This document shows, piece after piece, positions 45,169-53,744 of a stretch of 64,000 nt of DNA. The notes beneath the pieces were generated by a model. It made no database searches. It was not told where the DNA came from and was given only the letters and a program-made list of their open reading frames with translations. The stretch's first letter is position 1; every line of letters begins with the position of its first letter. The translations under genes and the position numbers were made by a program. Origin of the DNA: an uncultured Flavobacteriales bacterium. GTDB taxonomy: Bacteria; Bacteroidota; Bacteroidia; Flavobacteriales_D; Sanyastnellaceae. The stretch lies in the NCBI GenBank assembly GCA_938085425.1, contig CALKGQ010000024.1, positions 1 to 64,000 of the forward strand, written 5' to 3'.

Positions 45169-45629
45169 TGGCCAATCTCGCTGACCAAATCACCCAAGGC
45201 ATCAAGGATGCCATGCGTGCAAAAGACAAGGTTCGCCTCGCCACCCTTCGGGACATCAAGAGCAAATTGCTCTTGGAGGCCACAAAGGAAGGCGCTGGTG
45301 ACACCATCGAGGACGCCACAACTTTGGCCATTTTGTCCAAACTTCTCAAGCAGAGAAACGAAACGGCCACACTCTATGCGGAGCAAGGGCGTGCCGACTT
45401 GGAGGAAGAAGAACGGAACCAGGCAGCGGTCATCTCCGAGTACCTCCCAAAGGCACTGAGTGAATCGGAAATCAAAGAGAAGGTCACCGCCATCATCGCC
45501 CAAACCGGGGCTTCCAGCATGGCGGACATGGGGAAAGTCATGGGCCAAGCTTCCGCCGCCATGGCGGGGCGGGCGGACGGAAAGGTCATCTCAGGCATTG
45601 TGCGCAGCATGCTTGGCGCGGGCGGGTGA
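45168..45629 (+). CDS. GatB/YqeY domain protein
   Basis: A 153-residue helical protein of the YqeY family, related to the tail domain of GatB. Family phrases are ADQITQGIKDAMRAKDKVRLATLRDIKS, SKLLKQRNETATLYAEQGRADL, ISEYLPKALSESEIKEKV and MGKVMGQASAAMAGRADGKVISGIVR. In GatB the domain binds tRNA; the role of free YqeY is unclear. It is coupled to ftsZ by a one-base overlap and closes the dcw run. It converges on the next gene with a 22-bp gap. Confidence 0.93.
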   Translation: MANLADQITQGIKDAMRAKDKVRLATLRDIKSKLLLEATKEGAGDTIEDATTLAILSKLLKQRNETATLYAEQGRADLEEEERNQAAVISEYLPKALSESEIKEKVTAIIAQTGASSMADMGKVMGQASAAMAGRADGKVISGIVRSMLGAGG

Positions 45630-45651
45630 CCGCAAGGCACCACTGGGAACC

Positions 45652-46659
45652 TCACTCGGGCAACACCAGCCTCACATCCAGGCCAGTGACGACTTGAGAT
45701 AGCCAATTGCGCGCCAATCCAGAATTCGACCCTGAGGTCCAAGTGTTCTCCGCCCAGGCTCCTCGGCCCATGGGACTCGACCAATACCAGCCCACATACC
45801 AACCGGGCTTCTCTTTTTTGGCCCGCCGCTGAATGCCGATTTCGGCCAAAACGGGCACCACCACATACCTGCTGCGTCCTTGGTAGGCTTGGACCACGCG
45901 ATCCGCTCCAGAAGTCTGATTGAATTCCGAAACAATGGTCTCAGACGTCTTCCATTCGACGCCCACACCCCCGCTTGCTTGCAATTCAGTCTCCTTCCAA
46001 CCCAATGGGATTCGGATGCCTCCAAGCAATGGCAAGCGGTACGACAAACTTCGCATCTGAGGCAACGTGTCCACCGTGGACAGCCCAAGAGAATCCCGTT
46101 CAAATTGCACCACAATGCGATGCTCTCTTCGCACCCACTCCAGCCCCCCTCCCAGCGTCCAACCATCGCGAAGACGACGATGGATTCTAAGACCCACCTC
46201 TGTGCCAAAACCAGGATCCCACGTGGCATTCACACCTTGTCCTTGCACCAACGTCGGCTCCATGCCCATGGCCTTGACTGGCAGGTGCATTCGCCCAACC
46301 ACATCAAGCTCCCAAGGCAAGCCCTGCGTTTGTCCATGTGCAGCGGTGGAGGTCAACCAGCCCCAAAGCGCCAAGGCCAAAATGATTCCAGTGAACACAA
46401 GCAACCCCCATCGCCAACCCTTGTGGGGAATGAACGGGTCGCGGAATTCCGCATGCACGAGATGGTTGATCCTCATGGCCTCTGCATCTCTCGACTTGGC
46501 AATGCCAAACATGACTTCTCCTCGTTCCTCATGCCGTTCAAAAGGAATGCCTTCCGCACCACATCGCTCCTCAAAACGATGCACGTAGCGGCTGTCGCGA
46601 AACACGAACACCCTGTATCGGTTGTCCCCTGGATGGCTGTAATGGTTGACCCAACGCAT
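45652..46659 (-). CDS. Fusion of a small cytoplasmic/membrane protein with an outer-membrane-type beta domain
   Basis: A 335-residue protein in two unlike parts. Residues 1-85 are soluble and charged (NRYRVFVFRDSRYVHRFEERC, EVMFGIAKSRDAEAMRINHL) and resemble small Bacteroidota proteins that end in a membrane helix. That helix (WGLLVFTGIILALALWGWL) is followed by TSTAAHGQ, which looks like a signal-peptidase site. Residues 115-335 are a beta-rich barrel-like domain (WTLGGGLEWVRREH, SYRLPLLGGIRIPLG, ASGGVGVEW). I know no named function for either part. Internal ATGs before FGIAK and RINHL could give a barrel with a long signal peptide. It starts 12 bp after the nitroreductase stop. Confidence 0.65.
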   Translation of the reverse strand: MRWVNHYSHPGDNRYRVFVFRDSRYVHRFEERCGAEGIPFERHEERGEVMFGIAKSRDAEAMRINHLVHAEFRDPFIPHKGWRWGLLVFTGIILALALWGWLTSTAAHGQTQGLPWELDVVGRMHLPVKAMGMEPTLVQGQGVNATWDPGFGTEVGLRIHRRLRDGWTLGGGLEWVRREHRIVVQFERDSLGLSTVDTLPQMRSLSYRLPLLGGIRIPLGWKETELQASGGVGVEWKTSETIVSEFNQTSGADRVVQAYQGRSRYVVVPVLAEIGIQRRAKKEKPGWYVGWYWSSPMGRGAWAENTWTSGSNSGLARNWLSQVVTGLDVRLVLPE

Positions 46660-46671
46660 GAATCAATGGGT

Positions 46672-47298
46672 TTACAGCGTGGGCTTCAATTGATGTCGAT
46701 CTGCTTCCTCATCTGAAGTGTGCCGCCATCGGGTGACAAACTCCAAAGGCCAGCGGTGGCTTGAAGGCCAATCGCCCTTGGGGTACCCAACGTAAAACAA
46801 CCCCATCACCCTGCCTTGTTCTGGCAAAAGCAGGGCCTGCTTGACCTCCGGCAACCCCATGAAACCGGGGGTCGTCCATTTGGCCCCAAGTCCATATGCC
46901 GTGCAGGTCAAATGCATGTTTTGAACGGCACCAGCAACGGCCCATGCCTCATCCTCTTCCGAAATCCGCCCAGCGGGGTCGTGCACCCTTCCCAAACCAA
47001 TGACACAATTGCAGGCATCCAATCGATGCTTCAATTTCTCCATTTTGATGGGGTTGACGGCTGCACCAGCAGACAATGCATGCCACTGGGGAAGTCCCTC
47101 TCGGAGAACCTCCAAACCTTCCCCCATGAACACCGTGAAACGCCAAGGCTGGGTCATGCCATGGTTGCCTGCCCAAGTGCCCGCGCGCAAGATTTCCTCG
47201 ACAATGTCCGGGTGCACCTTGCGGGAAGTCATTTGCTCAGGTGCAAAAGATCTCCGGTCGCGCATCAGCGCCCCAACATCACTCAAATTGTGTCGCAT
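46672..47298 (-). CDS. Nitroreductase-family FMN oxidoreductase
   Basis: A 208-residue nitroreductase of the YdjA-like group. RRSFAPEQM near the N-terminus is the FMN-phosphate-binding RRS motif. APNHG is seen here as AGNHGMTQPWRF, and VAGAVQNMHLTCTAYGLGAKW and GLFYVGYPKGDW complete the fold. It probably reduces nitro- or quinone-like substrates with NAD(P)H; the physiological substrate is unknown. The ATG at 47298 is preferred; a longer in-frame start overlaps the SDR gene. It lies 31 bp downstream of that gene in a probable operon. Confidence 0.9.
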   Translation of the reverse strand: MRHNLSDVGALMRDRRSFAPEQMTSRKVHPDIVEEILRAGTWAGNHGMTQPWRFTVFMGEGLEVLREGLPQWHALSAGAAVNPIKMEKLKHRLDACNCVIGLGRVHDPAGRISEEDEAWAVAGAVQNMHLTCTAYGLGAKWTTPGFMGLPEVKQALLLPEQGRVMGLFYVGYPKGDWPSSHRWPLEFVTRWRHTSDEEADRHQLKPTL

Positions 47299-47329
47299 GC
47301 CCAAAGGTAGCGCCGAAACCAAGCCAAGA

Positions 47330-48121
47330 CTACCCCATCCAGGAACCGCTGTTGACATCCAAGGCTTGACCTGTGAACGTGCCAACGCGTCTCTTGTCGA
47401 TTGCCTCGCCCAACCCGGAAAACAAAAAATCCACCCATTGCGCCATGTCCTCAGGGGAACTCATGGCACCTGATGGCAACAAGGCCTCTTGTTTGTCCTT
47501 CGATGCCTCAAAGGAAATGCCTTCTGCATCCGCCATCGCTTGAATGCTCGCTTGGGCCATCTCCGTGTCCACCCAACCTGGACAGAGCGCATTGACCATC
47601 ACACCTTCGCCAGACCACTCCATCGCCAGCGAGCGAACCAAACCGAGCAATCCGGTTTTGCTCGCCACATAGGCCGATTGTCCAGGCACCCCAAACCTGG
47701 CCAACACGCTGCTCGTCACCAGAACGTGCTTCACCCCTTGGGCTCGACGCAACCACGGATGACAGGCCTGGACGGTGTTGTAGGTCCCGGTCAAATTGAT
47801 GCGAATGATTTCCTCCCATCGATCGTCTTCCCCAAAGGTGTTGGGACCGCCTACCCCTGCGTTGGCAAAGACGGCCACCAAGGGGAAACGGGCCAAATCG
47901 GCCAGCGACGATCCAAGAAAATCCACCAAAGCGCGGGCATCGGACACATCAACAGATGCCGTCACGTGCTTGTCCGCATGCGACAATGAAGCACAGACTT
48001 CGTCCAGCGGCCCTTTCCTCCGTCCTACCAACAACAGGCGAATGCCTACTCTTTGGGACAACAACTTCGCTGTGGCGGCGCCAATGCCGGAGCCAGCTCC
48101 CGTGATCAGAATCGTTTCCAT
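47330..48121 (-). CDS. Short-chain dehydrogenase/reductase
   Basis: A 263-residue classical SDR. The cofactor loop is TGAGSGIG; GRRKGPL after beta-2 favours NADP(H). NAGVGGP is the NNAG-equivalent, and the catalytic residues are Ser in VTSSVLARFG and Tyr-Lys in YVASK. CPGWVDTEM after the active site is typical. The substrate is not evident. The ATG at 48121 is chosen over an upstream TTG. It follows the terminator of the Cys-repeat gene, so it needs its own promoter; TTTCTTTG at 48125-48132 (minus strand) is a weak candidate. Confidence 0.92.
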   Translation of the reverse strand: METILITGAGSGIGAATAKLLSQRVGIRLLLVGRRKGPLDEVCASLSHADKHVTASVDVSDARALVDFLGSSLADLARFPLVAVFANAGVGGPNTFGEDDRWEEIIRINLTGTYNTVQACHPWLRRAQGVKHVLVTSSVLARFGVPGQSAYVASKTGLLGLVRSLAMEWSGEGVMVNALCPGWVDTEMAQASIQAMADAEGISFEASKDKQEALLPSGAMSSPEDMAQWVDFLFSGLGEAIDKRRVGTFTGQALDVNSGSWMG

Positions 48122-48133
48122 GCCCAAAGAAAC

Positions 48134-48162
48134 AAAAAAGGCCCGGCTTGCGCCGGGCCTTC
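48134..48162 (-). terminator. Intrinsic terminator after the Cys-repeat gene
   Basis: GGCCCGGC (48140-48147), a four-base loop, and GCCGGGCC (48152-48159). On the minus strand the stem is followed by TTTTTTG. It begins 24 bp past the stop codon at 48184 and separates this gene from the SDR operon. Confidence 0.92.
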
Positions 48163-48183
48163 ATTGTATCCATCGGATTCAGA

Positions 48184-51100
48184 TCAGCAGATCTGTCCGA
48201 ATGCAGTCAAGAATTCGAGCAAGTCAGCTGTAGAAACGGAACCGTCTCCGTTCAAATCAGCAGGACAAGGGTTTGCAATGTCGAAATCACAAGAACCATC
48301 GTCAATCACTGCACCTTCGCTGTAGTTGGTTGCACTGTCGTACGTACAGCCAGAGCATCCGTCAAACACACAGAGTGTGATGTCTGGAATGTTCGTGTTT
48401 TCGTTGTAGTTGCAAGCCGAAGCGATGTCACATCCAACGACACAGGCGTCACCTGAGCCCACGTTGAACGAGACAGTCTCGCCAGCACCACCGGAAACAA
48501 TGCCTCCGAATGCGCCACCCACGTTCCAAGAAACCTCGGTGGGGTATGCCCCTTCAGTTACTGAAATGGTGTAGCACCCGTCTGCAAGGCAGTAGGTGTC
48601 TGAACCATTGCTACCAACTTCAATGGTGCCTGTTCCGAGAACGGTACCATCCACAGCGGAAAGCGTGTATGCCGCATCGTTCCAGCCGTCGCCGAAGCTG
48701 TCAATCATGTTCACTGTCACGCAGTTGTCAGAGCAGCAAGAGCCGTCGTCGATCAATGCATCTGCATCGTAGTTGCAAGCAGTGTTGTCCGTACATCCTG
48801 CACAAGACTCAAACTCACATGAACCATCTTCGTCGGTGGCATCGGCATCGTAGTTGCAAGCACCTGCGTCAGTACAGCCGCAAACAGCGCCACCAACAGA
48901 AATTGTGATGCCGTCGGTAGGTCCACCTGAAGCCAACACCTCGCCGTTCTGGTCAAGCGCCTGCCAAGAGACCTCTGAAGGCCAATCTCCATTTGAAACC
49001 GAAATGCTGTAGCAACCTGGTGCCAAGCAGAAGAAGTCTGATCCAAATTCAGGACCGGTGGAGTTGTCGGCATCCACGAATGTTGCAGCCTCATCGAGGT
49101 TACCAGTAGCCACGACGTTGCCGTCGAGGTCAGCCACTGTGTATGCAGATCCGTTCCAACCGTCACCAAATGAATCGTTCATGAAGAATTCAATGGGTGT
49201 ACCAGTCTCGTCTGCACAGAGGCAGCTGAAGAAATCGCAATCACCACTGTCGACGTTGGCGTCCACGTTGTAGTTGCAAGCTGCACTGTCCGTGCAACCC
49301 TCCACCACTGCGGCGCAATCGAACACGAGGTCGAATGCACCATTGTCGTCGGTCAACGGCGAACCGTCCACGTCAGAGGCACCCACGTAAACGTAGTAGG
49401 TCAATCCAGGGGTCGAGATGAACTCGAAGTTCACGTCGTCCGCGTCAAACAGATCACATGCACCAGTGCCATCAGAAGCCAACGCAGAAGCAGCACAAGT
49501 GAAATCACCAGCGATGTAAATCGGCTCAGTGCTGTAAGGTGCAATCGTGATGACCGCTGAACCTTCACCACCAGCATCCAATCCGGCAATGCCCATGAGG
49601 TCGCCCAGTCCGTCGGTGAAGGTGGCGCTGGCGCCATTCCATCCGTCAGCATAAGCATCCACCATCAACAAAGTGTAGTCACCGGCATCCAAACAAATGG
49701 AACCAGAGCTTGGAGCACCACCAGAAAGAACGGTGTCCCCATTGGCGTTGGTCAAATCCCAAGAGATTTCGCTGTCCCAAGTGCCTCCACCCACAGAGTA
49801 GGTCGTGGTCACTTGTGTGTCGCAAGGGTCAGCCGCAGGAGCGTCGATTCCGCCACCACCACATGCTTCAGTCGCAGTGTAGATGTTGATTTTGGAATCA
49901 ATGGCTGAACCACATGTGCTCAAGTTGATCAAGGAGCTGTCTCCCTCAAAGGTGTACCAAACACCAGCGCCAGGAGAAGCCTCACAACCGGCGACGTTCA
50001 ATGGAGCACCAATGCTCGTTGAACCACCTGTTGATCCGACAACAACAGTATTGCATTCCAACGCAATGGCATCGGCACACTCGTCGTTTGCCGGCGTCAC
50101 ACCAGTGAAGTCACAAGATCCATCGTCTTGGTTGGCAGCTGGGTTGTAGTTGTTCGCCTGTGCATCAGTGCAACCCAAGAGGATGCCCGTCGTCGTGAAT
50201 TCAAAGTCTCCACAAGTCGCCTGATCGTCGGTCCAAATCACGAAGTAGTAGTCCGTGTTGGGGTCCAGTTGTGGCAAGAAGCCTTCCACTGAACCTGCAC
50301 AAGTACCTGTAACAACGCAACCCACAAATGGGCCCAAGTCATCACAAGTGCTTCCAGTCAACATGGCGAATCCGATGGACTCGTTGGTCAAGTTGGTCGC
50401 ATTGAAGAAGAAGGTGTTGAAATCACCGCTGTTGAATGTGAAGTACACAGCGTATGGCGTTCCTGTTCCTTCCCAAACCAAGTTCAACTCTTCAGCATTG
50501 GCACCACAAAGGTTCCCCGTGAAAGTTTCGCCACTGACCTGAGTGATGGCTCCAGCGCAGTCGTCGTTGGATGGTGAAGTCGTCACTGCAGTATTGCAAG
50601 AGGCCGCCAACACGAAGTTGCTTCCGCCAGCGCCTTCAACACGCACGTAGTAGTCCATACCAGTCATGGCAGACCAAGTGATGGCACTGTGGAAACCAGT
50701 TGCACAACCATCGTTGTTGGTGGCGATGCAAGTCAAGGCACCGTCCAAATCTTGAGTGAAAATGGCGAGGTCCGTAGATGTCGCGTAGTCTGTGTCCACA
50801 TCGTTCAATGGGGTGTCACAGGTGCTCATGGTGATCTGTTGGTCCGCGTCAGAGTTGATCACGTACCACACACCAGCTGCACCCAACACGTCGTTTCCGT
50901 ACTCCAAACCGCTCAACGCTTCGTTGTCATTTGCGTACTGGATAGAACCAGAAACGCTACCTCCACAGAACATACCTTCTGCATTGGCCACATCGTCGTT
51001 TGCTGGAGGGAACTCACATGAACCATCGTCGACTGTCGCCGATGGGTCGTAGTTGTTCGCTGAAGTGTCAGAGCAACCTTCGAAGCCACACTGGCCTGTC

Positions 51101-52851
51101 AAAGTGAAGTCCAATCCATAGTCTTGACCCGCACCAACAGTTTGGTAAACCGTACCGAACTGGTCAGAAAGATCAATGCTCACCTCCCCTGGGAAGGAAT
51201 CATCGAGAACCTGGAAGTTGTAGCAACCTGGTGCCAAGCAAATCAAGTCTGAACCTGCAGTGAGGCCGTCACCTGTGAATGCCGTACCAAGAGATCCACT
51301 GTCCACCAATGCCCCTGAAGACAAGTCGTAGAGGTAGTACTCTGAACCTGACCATCCGTCGCCGAAGCTGTCAGCCATGTCCACGTTCAAGATGAACGTT
51401 CCTGGATCGCAGTAGATGCAAGCTCCGCTGTCGACCGTAGCGTTGGGGTCGTAGTTCGCTGCAGACGAATCGGTGCAACCGATGCAGCTGAAGTCACATG
51501 AACCGTCGTTGATGTCTGCTGTGGCGTCGTAGTTGCACGCACCGCTGTCGTTGCAACCTCCAACACATGAAGCTGAACCAAATGAACCTTCTGTTCCGTC
51601 ACCCGACAAGAGTTCCTCACCGGTGATGGCGTTGGTCAAAGACCATGAAGTCTCCCCTGGGTAGGCGTCAGGTGTCAAGCTCACCACAACACAAGCATCT
51701 GCATCTTCAGCACAGAAGAGTGTGGTTTCAGAGGCACCAAAGTCACCACCTGAGGCAACAACTTCTCCCGCCAAGGAAACAGAGTAAGAACCTTCTCCAT
51801 ATGCGCAGCAAATGCCGTCACCGAATTGATCGTTGATGGTGAAGTTGTAGTACACACCCTCACAGTAAACACACAAGTCGTTGTCGATGATGGTCGCGTC
51901 AGCGTCGTAGTTCAAGGCTGTTTCGTCACCGCAACCAATGCAGCTGTAATCACATGAACCATTGTCCAAAGTCGCTGTGTCGTCGTAGTTGCAAGACGCT
52001 GGGTCCGTGCAACCCGCGCAAGAGAGGTACTCACAAGAACCGTCATTGAAGTTGGAATTCTCGTCGTAGTTGCATGCAGAAGCGTCGTTGCATCCAGCAA
52101 CAACACAAGCATCTGAACCTGCAAAGAAGAAGAAGTCAGCATCAAAGGTTGTACCACCGCCACCAAAACCGCTTCCGGAGTTGATGACATTGCCTGCAGC
52201 ATCTACAGCTTCCCATGAAGCTTCTTGACCCCATGCTCCCATGGAAATCTGGGCTGTGTAGCAACCTTCGGGCAAACACAAGTCGAAAGACTGAGCCGCA
52301 CCAGTGATTTCTGTGGAGTCACCGTTGAGGATGAAACCACCCCAAGCGCCACCACTCGCGAATGACCATCCGTCACCGAATGAATCGAACGTGTTGATGG
52401 TGATGAGGTTGTCCAAGCAGCAGGATCCGTCGTCGACGGTTGCTCCTTCATCGTAGTTGGCTGCTGCAGGATCAGTGCAACCGGGAATGTCCGCGCTTAC
52501 AGCGAGAACAATGGAAGCAACATCAGTTGCAACCGTGACCTCAGTGGTCAATCCGTTCCAAGTGAAACTGGCGTTTTCGCCGTCCCATCCGTCTCCATAG
52601 GAATCGGAACCAATGAAGGTGTAGTCGCCAGCAGCGAGGCACCAGGTGCCAGCTTCACCAGCGAAACCAGAAAACAAGTTGTTTCCGGCAGCGTCATTGA
52701 GTTGCCAAGAAACTTCACTTGCGAAAGAAGTGGTTGGAATCACGTAGTCCACGGCAATTTCGCCGTCGGCACACTGAGCCCAAGCACCAGTTGAAAAGAG
52801 AAGCGCAAACGCTCCAAGAGCGGTCGCCATCTTTGTGTACATGTTGAACAT
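48184..52851 (-). CDS. Very large secreted cysteine-repeat protein with dockerin-like C-terminus
   Basis: A 1,555-residue exported protein (signal peptide MFNMYTKMATALGAFALLF, cut near AWAQ). It contains 13 copies of a 21- to 22-residue unit of the form GCxDxxAxNYDxxAxxDDGSC; the last three copies and the fourth deviate. These alternate with 90-residue beta modules marked by DSFGDGW, LAxGCYxIxV and PxEVSW. A central region (about 600-1,090) has other beta modules (VWYVINSDADQQITMSTC, VWYTFEGDSSLINLSTC). The end is CPADLNGDGSVSTADLLEFL, one calcium-loop dockerin-like repeat framed by cysteines. No T9SS type A or B domain is visible. Likely a disulfide- and calcium-stabilised surface or matrix protein. 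The start at 52851 fits a promoter at 52873-52900. Confidence 0.82.
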   Translation of the reverse strand: MFNMYTKMATALGAFALLFSTGAWAQCADGEIAVDYVIPTTSFASEVSWQLNDAAGNNLFSGFAGEAGTWCLAAGDYTFIGSDSYGDGWDGENASFTWNGLTTEVTVATDVASIVLAVSADIPGCTDPAAANYDEGATVDDGSCCLDNLITINTFDSFGDGWSFASGGAWGGFILNGDSTEITGAAQSFDLCLPEGCYTAQISMGAWGQEASWEAVDAAGNVINSGSGFGGGGTTFDADFFFFAGSDACVVAGCNDASACNYDENSNFNDGSCEYLSCAGCTDPASCNYDDTATLDNGSCDYSCIGCGDETALNYDADATIIDNDLCVYCEGVYYNFTINDQFGDGICCAYGEGSYSVSLAGEVVASGGDFGASETTLFCAEDADACVVVSLTPDAYPGETSWSLTNAITGEELLSGDGTEGSFGSASCVGGCNDSGACNYDATADINDGSCDFSCIGCTDSSAANYDPNATVDSGACIYCDPGTFILNVDMADSFGDGWSGSEYYLYDLSSGALVDSGSLGTAFTGDGLTAGSDLICLAPGCYNFQVLDDSFPGEVSIDLSDQFGTVYQTVGAGQDYGLDFTLTGQCGFEGCSDTSANNYDPSATVDDGSCEFPPANDDVANAEGMFCGGSVSGSIQYANDNEALSGLEYGNDVLGAAGVWYVINSDADQQITMSTCDTPLNDVDTDYATSTDLAIFTQDLDGALTCIATNNDGCATGFHSAITWSAMTGMDYYVRVEGAGGSNFVLAASCNTAVTTSPSNDDCAGAITQVSGETFTGNLCGANAEELNLVWEGTGTPYAVYFTFNSGDFNTFFFNATNLTNESIGFAMLTGSTCDDLGPFVGCVVTGTCAGSVEGFLPQLDPNTDYYFVIWTDDQATCGDFEFTTTGILLGCTDAQANNYNPAANQDDGSCDFTGVTPANDECADAIALECNTVVVGSTGGSTSIGAPLNVAGCEASPGAGVWYTFEGDSSLINLSTCGSAIDSKINIYTATEACGGGGIDAPAADPCDTQVTTTYSVGGGTWDSEISWDLTNANGDTVLSGGAPSSGSICLDAGDYTLLMVDAYADGWNGASATFTDGLGDLMGIAGLDAGGEGSAVITIAPYSTEPIYIAGDFTCAASALASDGTGACDLFDADDVNFEFISTPGLTYYVYVGASDVDGSPLTDDNGAFDLVFDCAAVVEGCTDSAACNYNVDANVDSGDCDFFSCLCADETGTPIEFFMNDSFGDGWNGSAYTVADLDGNVVATGNLDEAATFVDADNSTGPEFGSDFFCLAPGCYSISVSNGDWPSEVSWQALDQNGEVLASGGPTDGITISVGGAVCGCTDAGACNYDADATDEDGSCEFESCAGCTDNTACNYDADALIDDGSCCSDNCVTVNMIDSFGDGWNDAAYTLSAVDGTVLGTGTIEVGSNGSDTYCLADGCYTISVTEGAYPTEVSWNVGGAFGGIVSGGAGETVSFNVGSGDACVVGCDIASACNYNENTNIPDITLCVFDGCSGCTYDSATNYSEGAVIDDGSCDFDIANPCPADLNGDGSVSTADLLEFLTAFGQIC

Positions 52852-53179
52852 TAGAACAGGTTTTGGTTTAAACAAACAATTGAAATTTTCTCATTCTCAA
52901 CGCCTCTTTCCATCCGCATCCACTGAAGAAGGACGCACGGAACAAGGCGAGGTTGCCTCCAAGAGACTCGTTCCCAAGTCACTTTTCAACGGGCTAAATG
53001 TAGGAGAGTGCACCCGGAAAACCAACAATCGTTAAAGATTATTTGACGACGCTTCCATGCCGTTGGTCGGGAAAGGTCGTTGTTTGGTCGGTGATTCTTG
53101 CGCAACTTGCTGATTCACAACAGCGTGGGATTGAACAAAACGACCAGTGCATTTGTATCGCGTCAAAACGATGGTCGAT
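52852..53179. other. 328-bp non-coding region upstream of the Cys-repeat gene
   Basis: No gene or RNA was recognised. The left end holds the promoter of the Cys-repeat gene. Two direct copies of TTGGTCGG begin 21 bp apart (53063 and 53084), with GGTCGTTG between them. They could be binding sites on one face of the helix. Small open frames here are short and without similarity. Confidence 0.5.
52873..52900 (-). promoter_or_regulatory. Promoter of the Cys-repeat gene
   Basis: On the minus strand TTG (52898-52900), 17 nt, then ATTGTTTG (52873-52880). The -7 element departs from TAnnTTTG at its first two bases. The spacing fits, and the predicted leader to the ATG at 52851 is about 15 nt. Confidence 0.45.
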
Positions 53180-53695
53180 TCACCACATTTCAGCGTGCCA
53201 CGAATCGGCCACACGCTTGACGCCCTCGCGGCGCAAATCGCCCAATTGAGTGACCGTCGTGTCCACCACCTGCGCCGAAGCCGGATCCACGTTGCCGCAT
53301 TTGATTTGGGCCCAAAATTCATGGAGCCTCATCCGCGACCATTTTGCCCCAGCTCCTTCATTTCGATGCACCACCCAGGAGCGGTCGAAGAGGTCCAAGT
53401 CGGCCAACGAAGGAGTCGCACTGCCCAAGCCCTTGAGCGCGGCCACAGAAGCATCGATGCTGCACCCCGTGGCGGCCTGAATGGACTCGTCCACGGCCAA
53501 CACAACAAGTTGATCCAACACCACCGTGGCCTGAGCATGGAGCGGCTTGCCGTGGGCAGCCCATCCTTTGAGAAAAGCGCCAAGTGCCTCCTTCACCTCC
53601 TGACGCTCAGAGGCACTCAGGGTTCGGTTGCAGGTGTAGACCCAAACGCGTGAGGCATCGGGCAAGGTCAACTCGGTCAGGGGCAATTGTTCCAT
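53180..53695 (-). CDS. Conserved Bacteroidota protein of unknown function (often mislabelled ABC transporter ATPase)
   Basis: A 171-residue soluble protein. It has no Walker A or ABC signature, so the common database label cannot be right. Recognisable family blocks are RVWVYTCNRTLSASERQEV, FLKGWAAHGKPLHAQATVVLDQLVVLAVDES, ATGCSIDASVAALKGLG and LFDRSWVVHR. The GCSID block has a Cys next to a Ser and Asp. A good -7 box (TACCTTTG) lies 8 nt upstream of the ATG, so it can be transcribed apart from the exosortase genes that end 49 bp upstream. Confidence 0.75.
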   Translation of the reverse strand: MEQLPLTELTLPDASRVWVYTCNRTLSASERQEVKEALGAFLKGWAAHGKPLHAQATVVLDQLVVLAVDESIQAATGCSIDASVAALKGLGSATPSLADLDLFDRSWVVHRNEGAGAKWSRMRLHEFWAQIKCGNVDPASAQVVDTTVTQLGDLRREGVKRVADSWHAEMW

Positions 53696-53703
53696 GGTCG
53701 AGG

Positions 53704-53738
53704 CAAAGGTACTTTCAAGAGAAGTCGAGAGGCATCAA
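53704..53738 (-). promoter_or_regulatory. Promoter of the unknown-function gene at 53180-53695
   Basis: On the minus strand TTG (53736-53738), 24 nt, then TACCTTTG (53704-53711), an exact TAnnTTTG match. Eight bases separate the box from the ATG at 53695, so the leader would be very short. Confidence 0.5.
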
Positions 53739-53744
53739 GAAGGA

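Noticed and set aside
45652-46659. Treating the two-part protein as a frameshift or pseudogene
   Set aside because: The reading frame is continuous with no internal stop and both parts look intact.
48184-52851. Regularly repeated DNA considered as a CRISPR array or tandem satellite
   Set aside because: The repeats are protein-level, of variable spacing and degenerate in DNA, within one long reading frame with a signal peptide.
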